NCBI GenBank assembly: GCA_027563935.2 | Contig: JANVAS020000222.1 | Location: 4,898,001-4,962,000, forward strand | Reading direction: 5' to 3' | Length of the DNA stretch: 64,000 nucleotides | Source of the DNA: Costus lasius | Lineage: Eukaryota; Streptophyta; Magnoliopsida; Zingiberales; Costaceae | Shown here: one piece after another, positions 11,252 to 23,364 of the stretch | How the letters are laid out: the number at the start of each line of letters is the position of its first letter | How positions within the stretch are numbered: position 1 is the stretch's first letter | Made by a program: the position numbers and the translations under genes | The notes under the pieces: model-generated | Seen by the model: the letters and a program-made list of their open reading frames with translations, nothing else | Database searches by the model: none | What the model was told of the DNA's origin: nothing

Positions 11252-12949
11252 TGTTGGGGTATGCCCTTAAGGCTAATGTTTGAGGCCTTGGGATTGTATC
11301 AGTATCATGTATATAAACTTTTATGTTTATAAAGGCAATGGTTGTTATTCAGTTTGTTACATTGTCTGCTGCAATAAGTGTACTTCTGAATAATGTCTCA
11401 ATGCTGTTCAGCTAGGCTGACATGCTGTATTGTCCTTAGTCGAGATATCTTGGTGAACATGAGACAGCCTTGATATGATTGAGACTAATATGTGTTCTAA
11501 TCTTATAGGATGCTTCGAGCATGGAATAAGATGTAGACTCATGGGTACATTGGATGTACTGGACAGACCCTACTAGGATATTCAATTGCTTGTCACAATG
11601 TGAATAATCCTTTTTGCATCAAGTGGCACATGTCCTCTGACTTGAGATCACTTATGTTTCTAAATGATGATTGTCATTGTTTTGAGGTAGTTCGATATCA
11701 TTTGAAACATAATGGTTATAGACTATCTTGGATAATGATCATGAGTCAGGTTGGGACACTAGTGATAGATATAGGATTGCCGTCTCCTTGTTGAAGGAGT
11801 GTGATGTTCTATAGGGGCCCCCTAGATGAGATGATTGAGAAAGTGTATGGCCATACCCAGGTGACTATGTTCATCTGATCTAATCATGCTCATCATATTG
11901 GAGTTACAAGCTTGACCTGCTTGTCCAATAAGAACATCCAGTGGCAAAGGATACATGCATGCCTTGTGAAGTTGATTCACACTTGTGCTATGGTTTGGGT
12001 GTAGTCTTGGAAGACTCTTTCCTTTATATCGGGAGACAGTGATGTGTTGCTAGATACCCCTCACTGATCGTGATAACGTAAGTTATCGTTACCGACATTT
12101 AAAGGAAACCCTCAGGGTCGCACAATTTGATGATATGGCTTTCTTATGTCAGATCGTGTGGACTGAATTGTTTTGGTTCAGTTAAAAGGAGTTTAGACTC
12201 TGATTGTAAGTGAGATCTGGTCTGATCATGTTTGATTGATTAGAGCTTTAGATCGGTAAGCTTCGATCGAGAGTATTGATGCTAGATCGGTGAGATCAAG
12301 TGCATCTGGATATGAATGGTTAGATCTTGAACCTTCTTGGTTCATATTAGATTTAGACCATGGCATGTCTTGGTTTGGTCTTGGTTTGATTTGGTCGTTG
12401 AACCAAAGTCAATTGAACCGGTTCAAGAGTGTGAACGCATGGTTCAAGTAATTAGGCGTTTTGATTAGTTCACTAAGCGTGAACGCGCGAGAGTGAAGGC
12501 TTACCATATTTGGAAGCCTCAACGCCTCAACGCCATAAGCCAAGAAAAAAAACGCCTTTGCTTCAATGCTTCTCTCTTGGGCGAAGTAGAGCTCTTGAGT
12601 GTGTCTCATCGCCGAGAGTGAAGAGGAGGTATTCGGCAAGCCAAGAAGACATCCAAGGATTCTCCTTCAAGCGATTAGGACTCTTGAAGCCCTTTGCTAG
12701 CACAAAGGACGACAAGGAGAAAGCCAACTTCTTCTTGTGTGCGCGCCTTTTGGAGGAGATCAATTTTGTTCTCTACTTCCAAGTCGCCATCTTCCTCATG
12801 GCTATGGTATGATTCGATTTAAGATATATGCAACTTCAAGTTGATCATATATGATGCATGCGATTCTTGAAGCCCTATTTCCGCCCATGCAAAAAGCTCC
12901 CATATGCGCATGTTTAGGGTTTCGCCCCCCTCTTGAAAGGGGTCCTTCA
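11252..12949 (+). repeat. 3' LTR of copia element
   Basis: 1698 bp, TGTTGGGG to CCTTCA, the near-identical partner of 3918-5616. Its promoter would read outward towards the WRKY gene, whose start codon lies 1224 bp downstream of the LTR end. Confidence 0.95.
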
Positions 12950-12954
12950 ATCAT
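12950..12954. repeat. Target site duplication ATCAT (right) of copia element
   Basis: Exact copy of 3913-3917, directly after the terminal CA of the 3' LTR. Confidence 0.95.
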
Positions 12955-14173
12955 AACCCGCAATGGGAAAAATTTTGGCAGAAGAATATCTTGTTGTATC
13001 GCATTTTGGCGGAAGGGTACCCTATTGCCAGTGATGCAGCAAGGTACCCTAATTTTATAATCACTAATCTTAAAGCATTCACACAAATATTAAAGCAGGG
13101 TCAACATATATAAAAAGCGGTTAATATATACAAAATCTAACTAACTTTTAACCCTGGTTTTGGAAGTCGACATACACAAAATCAGAGTTAACACATACAA
13201 AATTCAACCCAAATTTTTATGTAATCAGCTCATATTTTTGTATATTTATACCGGATTTTTGTATATTAATATTAGATTTTTTATGTATTTAAACCAGACT
13301 CTTGCTTTCCGATCTATCTACAGTTGGACATAGAAAAATAAACAGTAGAGTCATTCTCGATTCGTGCATTGATTAAAGAGGATCCGCCCCGTTTAGAAAA
13401 GCAAACATGATAAAATTCCAACTCGTCAACCGATAACTGACCCAAAACTTTAACCATTTAAAGCTAACTGGAGTAGTTCAGATGGGCCCCCCTGCCGTCT
13501 GTGACAAGACCCTTTTATCACCGTTCGATCACCTCTAGATGGCCTTGATCTCTCTTACAAGAAACCAAGTACGCACAGGGTACGGCACACTGTGCTTTCA
13601 GTTCTCATGTATAATGCCTGTCTCCGTCCAATATAAATCTTGATTTCTTGTGTGATTCAGTAACAAAAGTAAATTACATAAGTGCATGTCATCGCAGATT
13701 TCTAGGGTTTCTAATTTCTTTTTCATCTTGCTTTAGTGTCCGTTCTGACTCAGAGATAAATTTATTTGAGAGATATAAATCTTTTAACTTTTATTATCTT
13801 GATGCTTGTTTAAATGCAAAAGATGACAACTTTACCTGGTCGGCTTCTTCAAAATTCAATCTTGGATTCCCTCAGCTTACTTCACTCGTTCCATGGTGGT
13901 GTGGAGTTTGGCTTTTGTTTTGAACCCCTTGAACGTCGTCCTCTCTGTCCCTTAAGCCTTTTCGCGTGTTAAACTGTTTCCTCTTGTACTTGGATCACGC
14001 TGGATGCGGTGAATCAAATGATTTCCTTTCCAGTACACTTAAATGTTGAGAAAGGTAGCAAAATCTTGTGAAATGTCTTTTATTTATCTGCTTTAGACTC
14101 TAGGAGATTCCTGTTGTTTAGTGAGGTTGAAGGCGCCTGGACTGAAGAGAGTTTGTCTTAGCGTTTGTCGAAA
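12955..14173 (+). promoter_or_regulatory. Upstream region and 5' UTR of the WRKY gene
   Basis: This 1.2 kb joins the copia element to the WRKY ATG. Two TTGAC W-box cores lie on the - strand, near 13097-13103 (GGTCAA on +) and 13425-13430 (GTCAAC on +). Such sites are bound by WRKY proteins and are common in promoters that WRKYs autoregulate. A TATA-like AATATAAAT lies near 13630, which would imply a long 5' UTR. The short open frame at 13648-13923 is probably leader sequence. Confidence 0.4.
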
Positions 14174-15930
14174 ATGGAGGGAGTGGAAGAAGCTAATAGT
14201 TCGGCTGTGGAGAGCTGCAACAGAGTGCTGAGCTTGCTCTCGGAGGCGCAAGACCAGCCCTTTGCTAGCAAAAATCTAATGGTAGAGACAGGGGAAGCAG
14301 TTTCAAGGTTTACCAAGGTTGTTTCCATGCTTAGTAATGGCGTGGGCCATGCAAGGCTGAGGAGGCTTAAGAATCCCCAACAAGTCCACTTCAATCATCA
14401 TATCTTCTTGGATAGTCCAACAGTGCCCAGACAACGCTTTTCTCCAATGTTGCTCAACCTCCTTCCAAGAAATCTACCACAAAACCCGGCCAGTGGCTTA
14501 GCAAGCACTGCCAAAATTTCTTCACCAGACCCCCTAAGAATGTTTCTTGAGAACCCTGTAGTGGAAATGGATAATACATCCAGGAGCACTAGTGGTGCAC
14601 ATTTCCTCCAGCTGCAACACAATGCCCAGATGTTCCAGCTTCAATGTCAATCGAACGAGTTCCAGAATAAAACTTATGGGAGGAGCAACAGTGGCATGAG
14701 CATAAAGTTCGATAACTCGATTTGGACGGGGACCGTGTCATCATCTAGGTCATTCTTGTCATCTCTGAGCATGGATGGGAAGGGCTTCAACTTGGTTGGT
14801 GGGTCACACATGTCAAATCCAATCAATTGGCACATACATAGGAGTGGCAAATGTGTGAAAACAGGCAGGTGCCACTGCTCAAAGAAGAGGTTGGAGAGTC
14901 TGTGCTTTATTCCTTTTTTTGTAAGATGCTTTCGATTAGATAAAATGTTTAATCTTTGCTTATCCTGTGAAGGAAATTGAGAGTGAGGAGAACCATTAAG
15001 GTTCCTGCTATAAGTAACAAGCTTGCAGATATCCCTGCTGATGAGTACTCATGGAGGAAGTACGGGCAGAAGCCAATCAAGGGTTCTCCACACCCTAGGT
15101 ATGAACAACTTGTGTATATTTTCTTCTCTTACTGAAATGCTTAAAATTAGTTTTGCAGCTTAATCCAAGAGCTGTTTATACTTCACTGCTTAGTTACAGA
15201 CCTTGTTAACTTCATTATTCTATGTAATTATAATCAGCATGTAAGGAAATTTGATAAAATTACGTGCTCTATTTGATAGTTTTGCATGTGCTAAGTTAAA
15301 ACCATCACTACTTGTGTATGTAAGGCCCAGATTTAGAAAGAGCCGCATCCATTATTCCTCATTTCTTTGAGCTATGATGCTATCTATTATATATCTTTTG
15401 GATTCTTATGTTAAATTAGGGTGCTGAAACTTGTGGCCAAACTCAAAAAAAGTTCATGTTTGGTACAATTGAAATGAATATATTTTTCTGTTATGTAGGA
15501 TTCCTAGCTCTAATTACATATTCCATTTACAAAAATTCTGATTTCATGGGATCAGAAGCCATAAGCTGATGTGTTTGCCTTGCATTGATCCACTGCATTT
15601 GTTGATGCTCCTACTGAACATTTAGCCATCAAGATGTCTCAGGTTGGATCTTGAAGTTTAATATTTCTCATTTTGGCACTAATGACTCACTCTAGCCTTC
15701 ACGGTGCAGTAGTAAGCCATCTTAAACTGTTTTCTATTGCGTTCTATTGTAATTTGGTGCTAAAAGGTATGTGCTTGAAATGAAGCAGAGGATACTACAA
15801 ATGCAGCAGTTTGAGGGGATGCCCTGCAAGGAAGCATGTTGAGAGGTGTGTTGAAGACCCAACAATGTTGATTGTGACATATGAAGGGGAGCATAGCCAC
15901 GCCAAGTTGACCCAGTCTGCCCACACATAG
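14174..15930 (+). CDS. WRKY transcription factor, group IId (3 exons)
   Basis: Exons 14174-14889, 14973-15098 and 15789-15930 join in frame to 327 codons. Introns are 83 bp (14890-14972) and 690 bp (15099-15788), both GT-AG. The second splits the Arg codon after SPHP, the position typical of this group. The ATG at 14174 is chosen because an earlier in-frame TTG (14165) is not a plant start. Residues 42-64 form the calmodulin-binding C-motif, ending GHARLRR where family members usually have GHARFRR. Residues about 224-255 are the basic zinc-cluster segment (GRCHCSKK then [13 protein letters not shown]). The DNA-binding domain has an intact WRKYGQK at 266-272 and a C-X5-C-X23-H-X-H zinc finger at C286, C292, H316 and H318. 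The protein should act in the nucleus on W-box promoters, mostly in defence and stress signalling, with calmodulin input. Its length is typical of group IId. The exact orthologue cannot be named. Confidence 0.93.
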
Positions 15931-17480
15931 ATGTTGGCTGAGCTGCCATTTTGCATACTAGTTCAAATGTTGTTTTCATCTAGTGTACCAGCTTATTCTG
16001 CAGATATTCCTTGTGTTCAACAAGAGCAGGCCATGGTATAGTAATTGACGAGTTACATGCACATGGAACCAAGCTACATATTGGCTACGAGGGCCATCAT
16101 TCACTTGGGGGGATTTTATTGTGTTAAATTTTGGCTTATATTAATTGGAACTATTCACAGTGCTGAACATTTTACAAGGATTTCTGACAATGTTGAGCCA
16201 GATTGTGAAATGAAATGTCGCGACAAATCAAGACAGCAATCCTTAACTTTTGGAATAACTTCTGAATGAACTTATCTGCATTGAAAATGAGTTTATCATC
16301 TTTTAGTAAATCCATTTCTGTTGGATCATCTTGGTGTATTCAAGATTCTACTACAAGAAAATTTACCGTATGTTTAGCACTCATCATTTGCTTAAGCTGC
16401 GTAATGAGTTCTTTATATAGCCATTATCTGATTAAACCTGAATTTCTCCTGGAGTTAGCAATATATCTAGGGTAACTTTTTGTAAAAAAAAAACCACATC
16501 CGGATATAAACTCGACCACTCTTTTGAATCGATATTTTTTACCTTTTCTTTATATAAATCACACATATGTTGTATAGTTGGAGCAATTAGCACTGTAGCT
16601 GAAACTCTGTACATTGATGCACACAAACTGCCAAGCTGCAGCAGGGAATGCATCAGCCTTGGGCGAGGGGAAAAGAAACAAACATCTGGCGCAGTTCCAG
16701 AGTTTGTCTACAGAGAACAGTTGACGGCAACATGTGGAAACTGTGCATACTGATGGTAGAAAAATACGTAGTAGGAACAGTTTTTTTTTTTTTAACTTCA
16801 AGTGAAGGTGGTATCTGTTCTTCGCCATGTCCTGTTTCATGCTTTCAAAAGCAGGAGGCCAGATGTTGCATAATAGCATGAAGCAGGTAAAATTTTACAC
16901 AGTTACTGTCTCTCGTGTGTGGTTCCATTATGCTTTTCTGGTAGAATCAACTCCTAGAATGAACAAAGGAGCATGTCCTTTTATGTTTACTGTGCTTGGA
17001 TAAAAAAAAACAGATTTACAACCCACAGATTGAATTGTGATGATTTAAACGGGGTCTTGGCAGTTACTTTACAACTCTAATTGATGAAATGACTTCATTT
17101 GAAGCTCTATTCAAGGGTATTGTAAAATATAATTTCATTGAGATTACCAAAATTCTTAATCACTTCAAGTTATCATTGATGGAGGTCCGTCCTGATGATC
17201 CAAATGTGCTCTAAAACCCTCTGTTTGCTATCTCGAATTATGACAACCCAGCAAAGGATTACTTGTATGTCTGAAAGGTGCCCAAAACAACTAGCAAATC
17301 ATGGAAGATCAAGGGTTCATATTAAGAGACAAGATCTAACTAAAAATCCCATTTGTTCTCTTACTTGTTAGCTAAAACTATTTTTAGCCTGTGATTAGTT
17401 GCACATCATCAAGCTAATGAGATTCTCTCGAAACCTATAAAATGGGACCTTCAGCTCCATTTGTAGATAGCTTTGATGAA
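15931..17480 (+). other. 3' UTR and downstream flank of the WRKY gene
   Basis: After the TAG at 15928-15930 there is AT-rich sequence with small open frames on both strands (up to 106 codons) that show no family resemblance. The first few hundred bases are presumably 3' UTR. No further exon was found. Confidence 0.4.
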
Positions 17481-17509
17481 TCAAAAAAATAACATTTTGT
17501 TGCTTATTG

Positions 17510-17635
17510 CATTGGTGAATCATCCCAACCAAAGCTCCTTGCGGTGGCGAATCATCCCACTAGTAGCTCGATTTGATGGTGAATTGTCCCACCAAATCCT
17601 CCCCAACATTTTGGTTGTGAATTGTCCCACTAAGA
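17510..17635. repeat. Degenerate GAATCATCCCAC repeats
   Basis: Four spaced copies of a GAAT(C/T)(A/G)TCCCA word, near 17514, 17549, 17580 and 17618, lie inside the presumed LTR of the - strand copia remnant. Confidence 0.4.
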
Positions 17636-18770
17636 TCTTATTCCCCAAGTAAAATCTCCTTCCTTCGTAGGAGTTCTTCATGTTTTAACGAAAAGAAAAA
17701 CCACAAATTTGTTAGCTCACTACTGATTATTTGAGCGTGTTGGACTATCGCTGATTCGAGCTATTCTTCCTCATAAAACCATGTTGGATCCCTCACCCCC
17801 CAAATATCCCCCAACTTCCTTCTTGATTGTTTTGTAGACATCGAGGGTATTTCAGAGGGTTTGCCTCCACCTTCAAACTAAGAAACTTGTGTAAATAATC
17901 TGAGTTAAAGCATGATCAAAGGTGGAACACAGTTTGAAAGTCTTGCATTCATGAATACAGGATCTTTGTATAGATTTAAAACAACATCATAAACAAAATA
18001 TTTAACACATACTTGATTGTGTCATTAATCCTTTTGTGTTTTAATGTCGAATGTCAGGCTAGAAGTCTTCCATTTGTTATTCTTCTTTAGACGGCAATGG
18101 AAAGAGACAACTTTGATTAAGGATGCAAGTGGGGACCTAGCCATATTTATAATGGTAAAACCCTAAGCTTCCCCCATAAAGGAGTTTTGGGTTTCGGATG
18201 CGAAATCCATAATCCAATAAGGATTATTCAATAAGAATTTGTCTCAAACCTAGGGTGTAGAATCTAATATCTAATAGTGATTCCTTTTAAAACCCATAGA
18301 CTACACAGACTGTCTTTCACATTCAATAATGAGATGTTATAGGTTCATTAATCAATTAACAAATGCTCTCACAAATCAATTGATGTTAACTAAAATTCCA
18401 ACATTCTCCCACTTGGTCAACATTAATTGATTTATCATCTAAAGATTTTATAAAATAATAATCATTTGTAATATATATTAAATATAATTTTGAAAGAAAG
18501 ATGCATTTGTTAATCATGATAACACCTCATTTAATCCGATCTAATACAATTACCAACATTGAATCATGACGAAACATTGTATTAATATGCAATACAAATC
18601 CTCTATGGTCACAAATATTAGCATATTACATCAACATGGATCGCAATGTGACTATGTAGTAAAATGATGTATACTCAATATTATTTTCTTATCGATCCTC
18701 ATTATGATTTCTCTAAACTAAATGAGAAATCCACAAATTTTGTAGCAAGATATATTATATATCAAACAGT

Positions 18771-19110
18771 CATGCTTAAGGTTACATTATCCTTAAGATT
18801 TTGAAGTTATTTAGCAAACCACCATACTTAAGGTTACAGTATCCTTAAGACTTTGAACTTATTTAGCAAACGATCATGCTTAAGGTTACAATATCCTTAA
18901 GACTTTGAACTTATTTAGCAAACCGTCATGCTTAAGGTTACAGTATCCTTAAGACTTTGAACTTATTCAACAAACTATCATGCTTAAGGTTACAATATCA
19001 TTAAGACTTTAAACTTATTTAGCAAACCACCATGTTTAAGGTTACAGTATCCTTAAGACTTTGAACTTATTTAGCAAATTGTCATGCATAAGATTACCTT
19101 AAGACTTTGT
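18771..19110. repeat. 52-bp tandem array, 7 copies, each with an inverted repeat
   Basis: Units start CAT(G/A)(C/T)TTAAGG at 18771, 18823, 18875, 18927, 18979, 19031 and 19083, exactly 52 bp apart; the last is shortened and altered. Each full unit holds CTTAAGG and, about 9 bases later, CCTTAAG, so each transcript unit could fold into a stem. The array lies between the gag remnant and the polypurine tract of the decayed copia element. Confidence 0.85.
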
Positions 19111-19970
19111 ATTGCACAATTGCAAATGTTATGCACATAAAGAGTACAATGTAAATAAAAAATATCACATGAACTCATCATCACATAACATGTATCAATT
19201 CAAAACAATATATGTGCACTCTAATTTATACAAATAAGAAATGTGAATCAAAGAATTGAGTTCAACATTATATTGCATAAAACTCCCACTAACTAAATAC
19301 ATTAAAAGATTCTACAATACCCCATGTTTATAACATAGTTCTCAAAAAGTAGATATTAGGCTTTTGATCAACAGATATGCAATGAAAATATTAAAATTAA
19401 TATATTCAATCACTATGTCTCCTTTCTTAATTAGATCCATGACTGTATGACACTTAACCTTGCACTTGGCCTTTAATGATCTAGATCAAAACAATGCAAA
19501 GCCATTGTCACATAAAACTTTATAAGACTTAGAATTGGAATCAACTATCAACAAATTTTGTGATAAAATCCTTAAGCCATATAGCTTGAAATAATTGCTT
19601 ATCTTGCATCTTTTAAGACCAAAAGGTATACAAGTAATTTGAAGATTATAAGAGCCATAAACTGAAATCCTATTTATCATGATTCAAACATAAACTTTAT
19701 AGATTATCAATAAGTATGCAACCATCAACAATCTTGAGAAATGAGAAATGACTCTGCTATATAATCAAAAACATCTATTATAGATATTAAAATCATGTTT
19801 CTCAAAGAAGAAAAACACATAAAATATAAACTGTCTGTTCGAAACAAAAAAAAAGAGACTACACTAATAGACCCAATAAATTAGACTACTACAATCATAT
19901 CAATTCTCACTTTAAGCTGTGTCATCTATTTGCTTAGTTTCCAATTGTCCATGAGCTTCTCGACCTTTCT

Positions 19971-20600
19971 TCACCATGTCTTAAATTTGAGACAATTTTG
20001 TTTTATATGGTCTTTCTTTCTACAAAAGAAACATTTCAATCCTTTTTTCATTGTTGAAGAAGAACCTCCAATATTCTCAGCTTGTTGTTTATAAGGCTTG
20101 ACTCTTGGAGTATATTTATGCCTACTATGCATCTTTTTCTTGCCATCAAAATTTCCTTCCAATTGTGAAGACTTATAATGAGAAACAAGCAGAGCGGTCT
20201 TATGAAGTTTCCTTTGAAACTTAGCTTCTTCATTAACACATTTAGAAATCAAATCATTACCATAACCAATCCAATGCATTGTAAGTGGTCTTAATATGGC
20301 TAAACTGAGAAGGTAGAGAATTTAAAGTGTGATGCACAATAAATTTGTCAGCCAGCTCAATATCATGAGCTTTTAATTTATCCTGAATATGCATCATTCT
20401 CATGATACAATCTTTGACACCTCTTATTATATTTCATGTTAGTCAGAAGGTTTATGAGATTTTCCGCCTCAGATTTGTCTCATGTTAAAAATCTCTCCTC
20501 TAAAATTTCAAGAAGTTTCTTAGCACTTTGAACTTCTGGTAACCACTTAACAAATGCTCTGAAATTAATCTCTTTATTGCATGTAAACCTAATCTATTAG
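19971..20600 (-). pseudogene. Copia gag fragment with CCHC zinc knuckle
   Basis: The - strand frame 20279-19971 reads a typical copia gag end: a D-L-I-x-K-C segment, a basic stretch, then CFFCRKKDHIKQNC, a CX2CX4HX4C knuckle. Upstream of it (20280-20600) the same protein family can be followed only through stops and frame changes. Nothing after the knuckle resembles protease, so this is a broken remnant. Confidence 0.7.
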
Positions 20601-20619
20601 ATCTCTCCCACTTTACGGA

Positions 20620-21376
20620 GCAGCTTCGGCTTTGTCTTCAGCGGAAGAATTGGGCAAGTGCGACGCGAGGAGCTCGGGGATGCAGTCTTACCGGACGAAG
20701 CGGGCGAGTGTCCCTGCTTCTCCCCTTTAAAGGCTATAGGCAGCGCCTTCCTTCGGTAGAGAGGAGAGGTATGCGAGCAAGAGATCCAGAGGTGAGAGAT
20801 CTAAGGATTGAGAAGGGTTCGGGAGAGGAGAACCTTTAGGTGAGATCGGGAGAGGAGATTCGGAGAGAGGGAGAGTTCTAGCGCAGGAGGCGTTAGCGAG
20901 CGACTGTAAGTCAGCGGCGAAGGTCTACCACCGATAGGAAGGGGTTTTGTAACCTTTGATGTGAATAAAGTAGAGTTTCCCCTATAGCTTCTTCTCTGTG
21001 TTCTCTGATTCTCCGGCACTGACTTTCCTTCTTCTACTTCATCATGGTCGATGACGGTCCAAGTAGCGGCGGCTTCTGTGGCTGCGACGAGGGCGAGGGG
21101 AGGTGCGAGCCTTCCCTTGCCGGCCCTTCCTTCCCTCCGGCGAAGCCACTGTGGCAGCGTGTTCAGCTCGAACACAGGCGGCATTCGAGTGCGTGAAGAC
21201 GACAGTAGTGGCGAACGTCAAACGCGTTGAGTCGTTCGAATCGAGGCGTAAGTCAACGCTACATGCGGTCAAAATCAAGGTAAGATTTGAAATTAGAATT
21301 CAGGCGAATCTCAATTTTGGCACACTATTCCGAGGGAATTGCTGACGTGGAGGGAAATTGGAAAAAGGGCGTGACA
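20620..21376 (+). repeat. Probable gypsy 5' LTR (left end unclear)
   Basis: GC-rich sequence ends GGGCGTGACA at 21376 and is followed by a decayed tRNA-Met-like primer site and then gag. An AATAAA lies near 20964, as expected in an R region. The left end was not found and no second LTR copy was recognised, so this assignment rests on context. Confidence 0.45.
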
Positions 21377-21378
21377 AA

Positions 21379-21393
21379 ACGATATAAGAGCCA
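21379..21393 (+). promoter_or_regulatory. Mutated primer binding site
   Basis: ACGATATAAGAGCCA sits where a gypsy element normally has ATGGTATCAGAGCCA. At least three substitutions separate it from the tRNA-Met complement, so it is probably non-functional. Confidence 0.5.
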
Positions 21394-21422
21394 GGTGACA
21401 GGCAGATCTCGCGGTAATGTGC

Positions 21423-22260
21423 ATGGCATTAGCACAGGCACAAGGGGATGTGCCCGTAGCAGCAACAATGGAGCATGTAGCTCTTAAGCTGAATGATCGA
21501 ATCCCAGAACCTGCGATGTTCGGAGGAGTCCGATCGTCCTAAGAGTTAGAAAATTTCCTTTGGGATATGCAGCAATTCTTCGTCACCAATCATGTTCCAG
21601 ACCAGGAAGCAGTGCAGGTGTGTACTGCATACCTCTCAGATGATGCAAAACTTTGGTGGAGAACGAAAGTTGATTCAATATCAAGAGTAGCTGGTTGGAC
21701 ATGGGCAGTGTTCCGAGAGGAACTGTGGTAGTAGTTTCTTCCCGGGAACTTAGCGGACCAGGCACGCGATGCAGTGAATCAGCTTAGGCATACTGGCCCA
21801 ATCCATGAGTATGTCCGGGCTTATTTGGTACTCATGTTAGAGATATCAGTCATATTAGAGGCAGACAGACGATACACTTTCCTCTGCAATCTTCAACCAT
21901 GGGCTGAAGCTGAAGTCCGACGATATGCACCGCAGGACTGGAGAATGGCCGCAGCAATAGCCGAATCCCTCGTGGATATAAGAACTTCAGGTATGACTTC
22001 CTCAAGAGCATCGAAGTTACCCCCAAAGTGTTGCAATCCGGCAAGGGCGAGAGTACCAGAAAGAGAGTGACCTTTTCCCCAGTGAGGTGGAGGCCAGCCG
22101 GCATGACAAGAGACCAATCGACCTACAGAGAACGAGCAGGATTGACTGAGACCAATGGGATGTTTCTTATGCAAAGGACCACATAGGATGCGCGATTGCC
22201 CAACCCGAGAGCGGATTGCAGCAATTGTACAACAAGAGTTCACTGAGAAAGAGGTGGTTG
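21423..22260 (+). pseudogene. Ty3/gypsy gag remnant
   Basis: From an ATG at 21423 the frame reads a gypsy gag (Retrotrans_gag family). Visible marks are a segment reading LWWRTK near 21653-21670 and a later block at 21774-22070 with QLRHTGPIHEYVRAY, typical of the conserved gag core. An in-frame TAA at about 21540 and a TAG near 21730 interrupt it. No zinc knuckle, protease or polymerase follows. It is the residue of one gypsy element on the + strand. Confidence 0.7.
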
Positions 22261-22269
22261 ATGATGACC

Positions 22270-22850
22270 CATTACCGATTATATCGGGCTATATGGTTGT
22301 CGGTTAGGGTTCCACCAGTTGTCTTCAGACAATACTCCGGATGCCAAGTGTTGGACGCAACACTATCTAGTTGTTTAGAATAGTCGTTCAACTATGTGAG
22401 CTGGTAGTGGAAACACTCTGAAAATGAGTGCAATTCATTATTGAGATATGTTGGCCAAGCTTGATGATTTACACGACATTCTTTGTATTATTTATTTTCT
22501 GACATATATCGTTGCTTTAATCATTGTATTATCTTGTTATTTGGCCACTCACCATCTAGTTGATTCCTACATAGCATTTTTGCTAACTCTCCTCGTTTCT
22601 CTTCCAGGTAGAGAGTTAGCTTCTAAGAGGGATAGAGTAGATAGCTATATACCAGCCCTAAATTGAGATAGTTTGTCTTTTTGTTTTTATTTCAGTTGAT
22701 TTGTTTACATCTTGATAGTATGTTTTTAGAGAGTGTTATAAACATTTTTAATGTTAAGTTTGGATTATTTATTTAATAAATGATATATGATCATTATAGT
22801 TCTTTGGTTCCTATCAATATTGTTTATACTCTGGGGAACCCTCAACTAGG
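22270..22850. other. No gene seen; repeat-derived sequence
   Basis: The sequence after the gag remnant has no assignable coding content. It ends in AACTAGGGATAGCTGGC, which leads into the ~255-bp repeat units. The GGGGCATGACA just inside the first unit resembles a gypsy LTR end. Confidence 0.3.
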
Positions 22851-23057
22851 GATAGCTGGCTTTTCACCGGGGCATGACAATTAATACCAAGCATTATGTT
22901 ATATTATATCAAGAAAGATGCATATACATATATGTAAGTCATGTATTCCATGACCTATGGCAAGACTTGAGTAGGGATAAGTGTCATATATGATTCTATA
23001 TTTGTTGTAGTAAATTGTTCTACAAATATGTTGCAATTTCTTCCCTGTTGCAAAATG

Positions 23058-23105
<48 letters not shown>

Positions 23106-23311
23106 GGCTTTTCGCCAGGGCATGACAATTAATACCAACCATTATGTTATATTATATCAAGAAAGATGCAAATACATATATGTAAGTCATGTATTCCATG
23201 ACCAATGGCAAGACTTGAGTAGGGATAAGTGTCATATATATGATTGATTCTATATTTGTTATAGTAAATTGTTCTACAAATATGTTGCAATTTCTACGCT
23301 GTTGCAAAATG

Positions 23312-23364
<53 letters not shown>

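Larger units (their letters stand above)
3918..12949 (+). mobile_element. Complete young Ty1/copia LTR retrotransposon, 9.0 kb
   Basis: A structurally complete copia-superfamily element. In order it has a 1699-bp 5' LTR (3918-5616), a primer site matching the 3' end of initiator tRNA-Met (5620-5631), a ~1.7-kb leader, one uninterrupted gag-pol frame (7347-11231), a polypurine tract (11241-11250) and a 1698-bp 3' LTR (11252-12949). The domain order protease, integrase, reverse transcriptase, RNase H is the copia order. The LTRs begin TGTTGGGG and end TCA. The only difference I could spot is one A in a homopolymer (9 versus 8 A), which implies a very recent insertion. Everything needed for transposition appears present, so it is potentially autonomous. 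It lies 1.2 kb upstream of the WRKY start codon in the same orientation. Confidence 0.97.
17490..20620 (-). mobile_element. Decayed copia element, - strand (LTR plus partial internal region)
   Basis: Read on the - strand, a polypurine tract (AAGTGGGAGA, about 18404-18414) is followed at 18403 by an LTR start, TGTTGGAATTTTAG, running down to roughly 17490. Upstream on that strand lie internal sequence, a 52-bp repeat array and a broken gag with a CCHC knuckle (about 19971-20600). No pol region survives. The left LTR end and the whole 5' part are not resolved. The far end abuts GC-rich sequence near 20620, so the element was truncated or overwritten there. Confidence 0.6.

Noticed and set aside
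14165..14173. Upstream in-frame start (TTG) for the WRKY protein
   Set aside because: Plants initiate at ATG; the ATG at 14174 gives the usual group IId N-terminus.
14890..14980. Extension of WRKY exon 1 into [14 protein letters not shown] sequence up to the stop at 14980
   Set aside because: It loses the WRKY domain. Splicing at 14889/14973 restores the conserved CHCSKKRK and RRTIKVPA reading exactly in phase.
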